DNA of 64,000 bases from Isoetes taiwanensis (lineage: Eukaryota > Streptophyta > Lycopodiopsida > Isoetales > Isoetaceae). The position numbers and the translations under genes were made by a program. Where the stretch lies: the NCBI GenBank assembly GCA_021234155.1, contig JAJEKV010000057.1, forward strand, positions 7,350,623-7,414,622, read 5' to 3'. Below the pieces are notes generated by a model, which was not told the origin of the DNA, ran no database searches, and saw only the letters and a list, made by a program, of their open reading frames with translations. Position 1 is the first letter of the stretch, and each line of letters starts with the position of its first letter. Below are positions 11,090 to 21,217 of this stretch, piece after piece.

Positions 11090-12300
11090 TTTCTGATGCA
11101 GCTTTTGGGAGTTTTTGTGTGACTGGAAGTCTGGAAGGCCCGGGATTAGGATTTCCGGTTAGCGGCGTGAGTATGTGTCCGTTTCTTCTGGAATTTGTGG
11201 GTGGGGTTGCTGGCCTGCTGTTCCTGTTGCAAGCGTCATCTATTCTAAGTGTCCCTAATTTTTTGTTTTGCCTATCGCTTATGTATTTAAGCTGGGCCAT
11301 CCCTGTGTCTGAGTTATCTGTATGCCTGCACCCGATTTCGGCTGTGCTACACTTTTCGGAATCGTATGTGCAAGTCTGGGCGCACCTGCCTTCATCTAAA
11401 TGGGATGACATATCTCTGGATCTGTCTGGAACTTGGGCGCTGGGCACAATGAACAAAATCAAATTTTGCTCTGCAATTACAGGTGCGGAATGGTCAACAA
11501 CACATTTTGGGTTGAAGATGCGGAGAAGCGTATGCATCGAGACTTCAGTGTCGGTTGTAATAACCGGTTCTAAATGTCTGCTTCGCAGACTCAGTTGCAT
11601 TTTTGTGCCCCGTTGCAAAAAAAAATCTTTCTCCCAGATGATGGCAGTTTTTATTTGCTCAACCAGAAATCTAGCACCATGAATATAAGCTTGCAAATGA
11701 CTGTAGAGGCTGTGTTTGTTGGTTTGGCAAATTGCTAGAAGGCGACTGTGTTATGGCGTGAACTCGAACATACATCATCCTTTATCGGCTGACAGTAGTA
11801 AGTACCATCCAAAAATTGAAAGTAAACTGGAACTGCGCTTACAGCGGTGGAAACCAAGGTCTTTGCCGAAAGGCCCAGAGATACTAATTCTGGGCTTTTA
11901 ATCTGTGTTTGCATGCTAGATTAAGGACCTCTTAAAACTGTAATTGCCATTTTCTACATGTTTGTCCTCCTTGGATTCGCTCCTATAGCTAAGTTCCATA
12001 TCACCTTTTGCTCCTTTCGGCAGATACAATTTATAAACAGATCACAAGACCTGATCTGAAGCCAAAGCCTCTGTTGCAAATCCGCCAAGATTTGTTTGCC
12101 GGGTTAAAATGTTATGGTTGTATGAAGAACACTTGAAATTTCTGATGATTTGCAGAGACCTGCAGTGAAGAGCATGCTTAATTCCAGGATGAGGCCGATG
12201 AGCAGCTGGTTTTGCTAGGGGTTTCCTAAATCCCAAAATGATCATTCTATTTGATTTTGGATTTGCAGCTTCGTTGAGGCTCACTTATGTTGCCATTTTC
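11090..12300 (+). other. Unidentified transcribed locus downstream of the heat-shock-type promoter
   Basis: The first ATG (11096) opens an eight-codon frame. A longer frame runs from the ATG at 11173 to 11682 (169 codons), with a similarly long frame on the opposite strand, so neither is convincing. Splice-like signals exist: donor GTGAGTATG at 11168, donor GTAAGTACC near 11798, and a candidate exon 12024-12116 (acceptor GGCAG; reads TIYKQITRPDLKPKPLLQIR in one frame). I do not recognise the product; a non-coding heat-responsive RNA is equally possible. Confidence 0.22.
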
Positions 12301-13375
12301 AACAATATATAGCCTGCATCAAATTTGTCTCTATAGTAAAACTTGGGCAGTTTCAATATTTTTAAGCAAATAGATTTATTCGCCGATGCAGTAAGTTACT
12401 TTATAAAGTTCAAGTTTTTTGGTTCGATTCATTCATTGTGCAGAGTATGAGCTCTGTTGGTGTTTCCTGAAGTGTTATGATCCACCTTATGTTTTTCAAG
12501 TTCAAAGCTTCCCCAGTGACCAATAATTGAAATTAAGAGCACCCTCTTTTTCTGGATTTGGCATGTTATGATTTATCTTTCTGCCAACAACATCATCTGA
12601 GCTCGGCAGCTTTTTTATGCCAAGGCAATTGTGGATCAGCTGTTGTCATTGCGATTGTTTATGAATAGGCTAATGACTTTCAAGTTGCAAGATGGTTCCT
12701 ATGTAAAAGCAATACTTAGGGATATTCTTGAGAACTTGGTAAAGGTTAAAGCAAAAGTGGATATCTGATGCGCTTCATGATTGTTAGTTAGCATGGAGGA
12801 CCAAGATTTCTGGTATGCTTCAAAACTTGCAGGAAAATGCACTGCTTTTATGTCACAAATTTTGCATTGCAAGAACATTTTGTATTGCAAGAACACCATT
12901 TTCCCCCAAAATCTTGCCCAGGAGTTAATCTTTGATTTTTATTACCAGTCCTTGATTTCTATTGCCACAATTTTAAGTTTTTGTCCAGAAGAAAATCACA
13001 TGATGCCTCACAATTGCTATCTTGGAGATTCAATTTTGCCAAGTTATAAATCTTGGCCTAAAAAAAAATGTCATTAATATTTTAGCCACTAATATATGTC
13101 ATACTCAAAATCGGGCATTGTGAATGTGCAAGAGGATCAGAATGGGGCATGATGAATGTCAAGAGGATGATTGCTATGTCGGGGATTTTATTCATTATTT
13201 TCCATTCCTTATCACGTTTTTTCTCATCTTCGATTTTTGACCATCGATTTTTGGAATATTCTATGTTCTGTGCCAAATCAAAGGCCATTACATTTTTGGT
13301 CAATAATTCGCCCGCCACTTCCAATGGTCGAAACGCCATCAGAAGATTAAAAAAAGCTGAAGGCGTGCCTCTGCT
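12301..13375. other. Intergenic, no recognised gene
   Basis: AT-rich DNA with only short frames. The first copy of a 38-bp direct repeat lies at 13142-13179 (see the entry at 14157). Confidence 0.5.
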
Positions 13376-13500
13376 CTACTCCGGCAATCCGGCTACTCCG
13401 ACAAATCCGGCTGCCCCAATCCGGCTACTCCGGCAAAGCTAGTCTACTCCGGCAAAACTCAAGAAGCAAAACTTACTCCAGCAAAACTCCAGAAGGAAAA
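13376..13500. repeat. CTACTCCGGCAA short tandem repeat
   Basis: Several imperfect copies of (T)CCGGCTACTCCGGCAAA(A/G)CT, giving a GC-richer patch within AT-rich DNA. Confidence 0.65.
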
Positions 13501-13699
13501 CTCAAGAAGCAAAACTGAAGAAGAAAAACCAAAGGCATGCATTGCAGATGGTAACACAGCCTTCGCCCATAGCCCCTAAGCAACCCAGCAATTTTGCCGA
13601 AGGCATTTTGAATCGACCAACCCAGCCGGATAGCGCCCACAGGCAGTAACAGCAAATGAGGAGCGCCCAAAGCATGGATTGGCAACTGACAGCAGCAAA

Positions 13700-13795
13700 C
13701 CGGATTCTTCATGAATCATGGCAACCGAATCTACCTATAAACACCATCATCGCAGTCGGATCTACCTATAAACACCATCATGGCAACCGGATTAC
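13700..13795. repeat. ~33-bp tandem repeat
   Basis: The unit TCTACCTATAAACACCATCAT followed by (G/C)GCA(A/G)(C/T)CGGAT is repeated about twice, with a partial third copy. Confidence 0.65.
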
Positions 13796-14156
13796 TGCTG
13801 ACACCAGGGCAAGCACTCTGAAGCAAGCACTGTGATGCCGAAACCCCTGCCTGCCTGCCGAAACCCCTGCTCACTCAAACCCTGCCCCTGCCCTGCCCGT
13901 GCCGAAATCCCTACTGAAAAAGGAAAGCAGCGTGTGCTCTTATCCTTGCATCCTCATACCATGCAAAATATTCACATCAAAATATTCACATCCCACAGCC
14001 TATTTCAGATTTCTATTTTGAGTGGCCAGCAAGCAGCTCAAATCACTGAAAATATACACTTCTGACTACGATTTTGCATACATACGCCCCCGAAATCTAG
14101 GCAAAACCATGCGTGAGATACCCTCCCCAAATACCAAACAAAATAATTAGAACATT

Positions 14157-14194
14157 ATGGGGCATGATGAATGTCAAGAGGATGATTGCTATGT
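14157..14194. repeat. 38-bp direct repeat flanking a 1-kb segment (second copy)
   Basis: ATGGGGCATGATGAATGTCA and the following 18 bases are identical to 13142-13179. The 977 bp between the copies (13180-14156) differ in composition from the surroundings: proline-codon-like CCTGCC runs and CCGGCAA repeats. Consistent with an insertion, a segmental duplication, or a strand-slippage product. Confidence 0.8.
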
Positions 14195-14600
14195 AGAACA
14201 CAATTTTCAATTGTCAAGCATCCTTTTCTACTAATGCCAAGATTTAAGATTATACATTATATGTGCATTTAATTTGTGCTTTTCGCAATTCAAAATTTAA
14301 TTGGTGCATCTTTAGTTAGTCATTTAGTTCCACCTACATCATGGATCTAAATCTTTTGTTAGAAAACAACCACCAGCGGTGGCGAAGGCCACCGCGATAA
14401 AGTCTTGTAGTTATAAGACAGCCATATTTTAAGCCAACCGTGGAAAAAGGGCCTTAGGCCGGATTTCCACTAACGGTAGTGGGAGTATTCCTTAAAAATA
14501 GTAGCCAACAATAAATCCCCACGTCACATTCTGTCGTTCTCGCATCTTTCCATTAGTTGTGATAACTGTATAGGTGGCATTTGTTTTATTGTTGCCCATA

Positions 14601-14639
14601 GAATTTTCATTCTACCGGGCAACGGTAGAATAAAAATTC
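14601..14639. repeat. Short hairpin
   Basis: GAATTTTCATTCTACCG (14601-14617) pairs with CGGTAGAATAAAAATTC (14622-14638) across a 4-nt loop. It sits just beyond the end of the copia fragment on the minus strand. Confidence 0.7.
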
Positions 14640-14679
14640 AAAGGCAATAGGAAGAACTTTACCTAAAAATGGCTAAAAG

Positions 14680-14840
14680 TTATAATTCTGAAGCTACACC
14701 TAAAGTACTTCTATGTTGCTGAAACCTTTCTGTACATAATGGCTTTATGAGCATATCTGCAGGCATTTCATCTGTGGGAATGTATTCCATAAGGATCGAT
14801 CCATCCACTACCTTCTCCCTTGTGAAATAACCATCATCCA
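14680..14840 (-). pseudogene. Ty1/copia polyprotein fragment (RNase H C-terminus)
   Basis: Minus-strand frame of about 50 codons ending in TAA at 14680-14682. It reads DDGYFTREKVVDGS then IPTDEMPADMLIKPLCTERF and ends RSTLGVASEL. The xADMLxKPL motif with a preceding FTREKVVDGS is the standard end of copia RNase H. No integrase, RT or LTRs are recognisable around it, so this is a small relic. Confidence 0.8.
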
Positions 14841-15169
14841 ATTAAATTGGGATTATGTCAACTCCAAAATCATGCGAACCTGCTGTTGTCTTCCAGGGGG
14901 ATTTTGTTTTTTGTTTTTTATTTTTGTTTTTGGATTTGATAAATAACATAAGATTGCAATTCCCATGTGTCGTTTTATATGCGAATTGAAATATGCAAAA
15001 ATGAAGGGCAAGTTGCGAAGATAGATGAGACCAAAATTGAACACCATTGAGAGGAAAATATTAGGTTTGATAATAACAGATTACATTATTTGCGAGGCAA
15101 TTGGAGACCCGAAATTATGGATACATGACAGAAATATCATACAAAAATATCATATATTCCAATAAAACA

Positions 15170-15577
15170 TTAAGGGTTCAATCCATGTTTTTCCACGTAT
15201 TTAACAAGCTGTGGTTCCATGTCAGTCGTTCTATCTAGTTCTGGGTGTGAATCTAACACTTCATGCACTGTCATCCCCATAGCCAAATTATTCATAATAG
15301 ACATAAAATCCACCAGAAAATCATTTGTCGCAAAATTTTTTGGATCATATGATGGTGGACTCAGGGTCTGCATTTGATTGTAGACGCATTTGAGAGCATC
15401 ACCATCCACTATGATTATATCATCCTTATTCTCGATACCAAGTTCGTCCATCATGCTCGTGTTTGATGAAGATAGGGTTGTCCCCATGTCTTTCATTAAA
15501 ATAGGTTTACCTGCAAGGCCTTTGAATGGGCCTAGGATGGAGTAATTTGGATGAGGTGAAAGTTGCCACATAGACAA
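15170..15577 (-). CDS. Hypothetical protein, 135 codons
   Basis: Open minus-strand frame, soluble and acidic, with no domain I recognise. It contains DELGIENKDDIIIVDGDALK in the middle and MTVHEVLDSHPELDR near the end. The balanced composition and lack of low-complexity sequence make it more gene-like than its neighbours. It may be the last exon of a spliced gene or a relic. No promoter identified. Confidence 0.3.
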   Translation of the reverse strand: MSMWQLSPHPNYSILGPFKGLAGKPILMKDMGTTLSSSNTSMMDELGIENKDDIIIVDGDALKCVYNQMQTLSPPSYDPKNFATNDFLVDFMSIMNNLAMGMTVHEVLDSHPELDRTTDMEPQLVKYVEKHGLNP

Positions 15578-15754
15578 GTCCTTACCAATTTTTTCCAGGC
15601 AATTCTTGGAGTTCCCCTAGAAAACCCCTTGTGCATTATCAGATTCAGTATGCAGGCGATGTGGTTGTTACCCTGGTAGATTTAGATGTTCCTCAAACAT
15701 TCTACATGCTCCAAGTGTGCATTTCAATCTCACATGATTGTTGGAACAACAAAA

Positions 15755-15905
15755 TCACGCCAAGCGTGTATTACAAGGATAATATTGTAGAGGGAACCTA
15801 GTTATGGAACAAAACATAATCATACCCAGGGTCTAAGCAAGCATAATGTGGTAGAGAAAACTAGACATGGAATAAAATAAATCACGCTGAGCGTGTATTA
15901 GCCAA
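15755..15905. repeat. Tandem duplication with CGC(C/T)(A/G)AGCG motif
   Basis: AATCACGCCAAGCGTGTATTA (about 15761) and AATCACGCTGAGCGTGTATTA (about 15888) begin similar segments, with shared internal TGGTAGAG/GAACCTAG-type sequence between them. No coding signal. Confidence 0.55.
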
Positions 15906-16567
15906 CATAATAATATTGTATAGAGCTGAAGTGAAGGATATTTCATAGAAAATATACCTCATACAAGATATAAGATACCTCATATGTCAACTTAATTATG
16001 AGTTCTAAGCAGGAAGTTTTACTGCTACAAAATTTTACCTCTATGGTTTCTTCTTGCCAAGGTGCAAATTTCACATGAAAATAATGCAAACCATGTGTGG
16101 GTGGTTTAGGATCCATTCCTATAAAATAATGAAGGCTCAACATGATTTAGGATTCACTCTTTTGCAAATCACGCCTAGCATGTTTTGGATTCCATCTTCG
16201 CTTGAGAAAATTGCAAATCCAGCATCTGAAACCATGGATCACGCTTCATGTCGTATGAAAAATAAGTTTCTGGCCCACTGCATCCCACCGCATCCCACAA
16301 CATCAGACTCGTAAGCACAGGGCTTAGCATCAGATTCGAGCTTCAGTCTGCCCTGCCAGTTATCCGGTTGGAACATCCGCGATCCAGAACACACGGAACC
16401 GCCAGTTTACAGGGAACAATGGGTTTAGAGCAGTCATCAGCATATCCTAGGCATATTCTAGCATATATCTAGGATATACCACAAACCCACATAAGTGAGG
16501 GTTTGGCATCCAGGGGCAACCCAAAACGGACTCATAATATTAGTACAATAGACCATTATGTATAAGA

Positions 16568-17784
16568 GAATGCCCTTTTGGGCAATATTAGGTTACATTC
16601 TGTGCAAGTACATCTCCACAAAATTTCCAGAATATAAGGTGAATCAACAAGAATGCAGGGTAAGTCATCCGGAATGCAAGGTAGATTATCTAGAATGCAA
16701 GATAAATGAGAATGTCGGCAGGTTCAAGCTTTGGGTCGAGATTCTGAGAAGGAAGATTTGCTGCACGGCATTGCTTGATTGGCTTAGGTTGTAGAAGCAA
16801 CTTAACCTGCTTTTTACGTAGGGAAAGTTACCAAAATGCCCTTGCCAAATGCAGATATTCCCGGAATGCCCTTGCAAGATAAACAATGCTCAAAATGCCC
16901 CTTGGGCAGAGCAGAGACGCTACTAGAGTTAGACAGAGCTCCACGATCTGGTTCTAAATACAGGGAACAAAGGATTTTACGCCTCGATTCAAATTCATGG
17001 ATTTCTGCCACTTCAGCACACTGCACTCCCCTTCTCCATGTCCACATTTATATCAGAGATTAGGATCAAACAAAAACCCAACCATATCACCGGAATTAAA
17101 AGTAAAATTAGAATTTTCGACCAATTCAAAGCTTCATCATCAGACCTAATAGAATTCAGAACTTCGAAACGGATTTTCTAACCTGATTGCCGATTAATTA
17201 GCAACCAATTACACGATTTAAAGATTTAATGCGGATTTTGCAGCCAATTCAAAGATGGTACTAGTAGAAGCCATAGCCATTATCTTCGAGGAATAATCCG
17301 ATAAAGAACAAAAGGATTCATAGTCAAATGGAATTCGAAAACAGGGGACCGATTTGATTTTTGTTTTTGAGTAAATAGAGATAATATAAATCGCATCTTT
17401 GCCCGTTCCCGTTGCCTGCCCAAGGGGCATTTTAGGTACTTTTTATCTTGCAGGGGCATTTCGGGAATATCTGCATTTCACAACGGCATTTGGGTAACTT
17501 TCCCTTTTACGTACTAGGTAATTGGTGGATAGCGGGGTTTTATGCCCTGTAAAAGCAGGTTAGGTTGCATTCAGTAGCCTAAGCCGTCATGTGGTAGATC
17601 TTCCTTCTCGGAATCTCGACCCAAAACTTGAATCTGACATTCATATTTACCTTGCATTCTGGATGAGTTACCTTGCATTCCGGATGATTTACCCTGCATT
17701 CTTGCTGATTTGCCTTACATTTTGGAAATTTTGTGGAGACGTACTTGCACAGAATGCAACCTAATGTTGCCCAAAATGGCATTC
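16568..17784. mobile_element. Foldback/long-TIR non-autonomous transposon (1.2 kb)
   Basis: Left arm 16568-16909 and right arm about 17416-17784 are long inverted repeats of roughly 340-370 bp, about 80% alike by eye. The ends start GAATGCC and the inner ends are TGCCCCTTGGGCAG. Both arms carry a GAATGCA(A/G)GGTAA-type subrepeat. The right arm has an extra ~45-bp stretch. The ~500-bp core has no recognisable coding frame. Architecture fits a foldback or Mutator-like element with long terminal repeats. A 9-bp target duplication was not evident at the edges. Confidence 0.7.
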
Positions 17785-18031
17785 TTTTAAATTAGAGGAG
17801 CTTACAACAGACATTTTACATAAAATATCATTTCATGTTATAATTTACATGTAATTATGTAGTAATTGCACTCAACCATCTCTTACTCACAATGTTAGCA
17901 TTTTACAATAAAATGGCGGGCTCATTTTGTAGTTCAAGAGCACTCCATTTTTCTCAGTCTATTTTCTAGCCTGAAAATGTGGCGACAACGATAACGATGG
18001 CGGTCTCTGAGAAAGGTGTGTTACTGCAAAA

Positions 18032-18574
18032 TCAATGCCTCCATCTAAGCAATTTTCGGAGCATCCTTTTCCACTTCCTCTGCTTTGGACGCTGCTCTTC
18101 TTCTTCTTCTTCTTCCTCTTCAATCCTGTCTAAATTTCTACTTCTCATTCTTACTACCTCTACAGTCTCGCTCAGAATTACAGACGATCCAAGCGAGTTT
18201 CCCACTATGCCCAATTCCATGCTCAACATTGAGCCCCATGTCCCTGTTTCCCCTTCACAATTTATCCTCCAACCTGACCCATGCTCTTGAATACTGGCAT
18301 TCATCAGCAGCTCCTTTTGTTGTCGAATCTGCAGTTGAAATGATCCTTTTACCCTAACATGATCTGTGCCCACATATGTGATGCTCTGCATCTCTTCATC
18401 AGCTTGATCTAGCCTCATATTCAACACAGCTTCTTCTGAACAAGGAACCTCTGTTCCATTCAGCTGCACTGCTGCACCTCGACATATTCTAACTGCTAAA
18501 GAATTTGGGTATTCTCCCAAACTGTGGCTGTTGTTGATGCTGAAGTAGAGTACCTTGATCTCTAGGCAAGACAT
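18032..18574 (-). CDS. Single-exon plant protein, probably At1g01500-like family
   Basis: Intact 180-codon frame starting MSCLEIKVLYFSI. The first ~125 residues have the pattern of a plant family annotated after Arabidopsis At1g01500: LEIKVLYFSINN, then SLAVRICRGAAVQLNGTEVP, ITYVGTDHVRVKGSFQLQI and WRINCEGETG. Residues ~152-160 are a Glu run, followed by a basic tail (RPKQRKWKRMLRKLLRWRH). Family assignment is from remembered patterns and is moderate; the biochemical role is unknown. No signal peptide. A divergent plus-strand exon may start just upstream (see 18912-18956), but is unproven. Confidence 0.6.
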   Translation of the reverse strand: MSCLEIKVLYFSINNSHSLGEYPNSLAVRICRGAAVQLNGTEVPCSEEAVLNMRLDQADEEMQSITYVGTDHVRVKGSFQLQIRQQKELLMNASIQEHGSGWRINCEGETGTWGSMLSMELGIVGNSLGSSVILSETVEVVRMRSRNLDRIEEEEEEEEEQRPKQRKWKRMLRKLLRWRH

Positions 18575-19682
18575 AGCTATTCTCGCTCAAATCACAATGC
18601 CTTCTCTTTTGGAATGGCTGCTTATAAACAGAGATATGGAAAAAAAAAAACAAACAGAGAGAATCGATCTGGTTCAGCGCTGTCTCCTCCTTTACGACAA
18701 TGGCATCTTCTTAGCAGCCACATAGCGGATGCCAGTATCATGCTTCAGTTTTTTTAAAGTAAGTTCTAGGCCATGTCTTTGCATGTTCTTTTTATATATT
18801 TCAATTTTTGTCAGCAATGTTTGCTCTTTGTAGACATCAGAATATCTTGGCAGTACGTTTAGATGTTCATTAAAATGTGGAATCAATAATAGTATGTTTC
18901 TTGTTGTGTAGACATGAGGAAAGGTTGGAGCACATGTGCAGTTCCTTGCCTTGGAGGTAAGAATGTATTTTACAAATGTTCATACAATGAAGTCTGCTTT
19001 TTTATAGTGGGTCTATATAGACGTTCAGGTTTTGTCTCTTGCATTACTGGATCGAAAGCTAACATGTGATATGTAAGCATCTATAGTGTCTTCTGCTGGT
19101 TTCGAAGCAACTGCTGCTAGTTTGTAATAAATCTTATTTTATGATGCTTGCTCCTTTGACAATATTGATTGCTCTTGCATTGCTGGATCAAATTATTATA
19201 AGCTAGCATGTGATATGTAAGCATCCACATTGTTTTTACTAGTTTCGAAGCAACTACAACTATGAAGCTAAATGTTGTTGAGATTTAAATTTCACCCCTT
19301 GAACAAAAGAACTTTTTAGCCGAAGTAAATGCTACAGCCAAAGCGCACGTTTTTATGTTCTTTTGGATTACCCATCTGCAGCATCACATGTGCTTTCGAT
19401 AAATTGAATGGTCAAGAAAAGTTTCTTTCTTCAATAACAGTTTTTTATGATGTACTTGTTTGTTTTCAGGAAACCACAAATTATTAACGGATTGCATGAC
19501 AATTCACATCTACAAACAGTCCTATTATTCTGTTGAGCACGCCTCCATAAATGGTGCACTCTTAATCTCTTGTTCCATGTTAGCCACACAAAAATTGAGC
19601 TGGAATCTCTCTGCTGCAGCTCATCCAGGGACAGTCGAGGGATATTGCTGCGAGAAAAATAAAAATATTCCCAGCATATACA
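18575..19682. other. Spacer with one exon-like block
   Basis: At 18912-18956 a 45-bp plus-strand block is flanked by TGTGTAG and GTAAGA (reads HEERLEHMCSSLPWR). No adjoining exons with matching phase were convincing. An A-rich run lies near 18643. Otherwise nothing recognised. Confidence 0.3.
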
Positions 19683-20157
19683 TGGGAGGTAACAAGTCAG
19701 ATTCTGCTATTATTTGAAACGATATGGCATTGAAACTTTTGCCTCTTACCATCCAGTAAAGACATGGGAGAGATATGGTTGGTAGGTTTAAGATTCCTAT
19801 TACTGAATAGAAGATGTGTGCTTTTATTTATCTTTAGTAGTTATTTTTGTGGCTTATCCAGTTGTTTTGACATTGGATAGAAGAAAATGATGAGTATTGT
19901 CTGAGGATTGCTGCCCTTCACAATGCTGGAAAGACGCCAAATTGCTTGCAACTAAAACAACAAGCTCCGCTGCTAGAACCAAACTAGTTGATTGCTAATG
20001 ATGATTATGAATGTGTGCAGAAGAGGTTATTTAGCTTAGGGTAACAGTAACAAGCAGCTGTCATTGGGATGTTGAAGAGGTCAAGAAGAGAAGGCCATTA
20101 TCCCAAATAATCTCGGTCTATAATTGGAAAAATATTGAACAAGGTGCTGATGCACAA
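19683..20157 (+). repeat. Dispersed repeat, copy 1
   Basis: Diverged direct repeat of 25462-25840. Both start GGGAG(G/A)TAACAAGTCAGATT, share GAATTGCTGCC-type and TAATTGGAAAAATATTGAAC blocks, and end in an A-rich tail. This copy has an extra ~100 bp before its end. Probably a retroposed sequence; no coding potential seen. Confidence 0.7.
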
Positions 20158-21217
20158 GGGGTTGCTTGCTTATATGAAAAAGAAAGAAAGAAAAAAACTA
20201 GCAAAAAGGCACGCCAGGGGCTGTGGTCGAGCTATGCAATGTAATAAAGGTCCCTTTTTTCCTTTTACACAAGAAGACTTTGGTTAGGTCAAAATTACTA
20301 GGCATTTAAGTTTGGCGGCATTATTTTTAGTAACAATATTAAGTTGTGGACTTTGGCAGGATGCATTTGTTGTAACAATGGTATTTGACAAAATTCATTT
20401 TAAGTAACAACTAGTGAACGTGTGCCCGACGTTGTCGGGATAATGTCCTAGCGTGTGCAACTTTCGACAGAATCTCCGTCCTTTGATAGAATGAGTACCT
20501 TTATGCCTTGGATTTTTTAATCTCTCGAGTGATTTGGCAAAAACAAACCAACCAGTTGCATTGTTTGACCCTGGGACTTGTTGATTGTCATACTAAGAGC
20601 TGGGTGTAGCAGGGATTACATGCGCTCAAACTGAAACAACGTTGGCCCTAAATATTGCAAGTTTGAAAAGATGATAAACGATAATGTCAATAAAAGTTTT
20701 TCACGTTTTTGTTTTAGATGATAAACGATAATGTCAGTAAAAGTTGAGATGTGAATTATTGAGCATTAGTATGAGTATATATTTATATGAACTTTTGATG
20801 TAAGACTGCTCAATCAAAACTGCTAGAGTCGCACTAAATTTTGGTAGTATATATCCGCAACTTCAGCATTATTATGTCTCTAAAAGCATACCACCTGCAA
20901 ACCAAGAAAAGTGCACGTCTACAACCAAACATTGCATGGTAGATCAAATTGTCTTGTCAAAAGAGAAGAACATATGGTCTTAAAGGTTCCATTGTGGAAT
21001 AAACATTCCTGTAAATAAACAACCGATATGCATTGGAAAGCCATTCCTGAAGTATATCATAACATTGAAAAGATGCTCTTCAAACATTGTCTGCGGCACG
21101 TATTTCTTGCAAAATGGTCGAGCATGCATTGTTAAAGTCTATGGTATTGTAGCATCTTAGGAGGTCCTAATGGTACTAATGGTCAAATATTAGGAGGCAG
21201 TAATGCTATTATGATAA
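20158..21217. other. Intergenic, no recognised gene
   Basis: AT-rich. Contains the short hairpin CCCGACGTTGTCGGG near 20428 and a near-duplicate GATAAACGATAATGTCA(A/G)TAAAAGTT pair at about 20672 and 20720. Confidence 0.5.

Noticed and set aside
11082-11696. 204-codon minus-strand frame overlapping a 187-codon plus-strand frame
   Set aside because: Two overlapping unrelated frames of similar length, neither with a recognisable domain; the plus frame reaches 187 codons only from a GTG.
16558-16794. Short frame with CRVSHPECKVDYLECK repeat
   Set aside because: Translation of the GAATGCAAGGTA subrepeats of a foldback element; appears in both arms.
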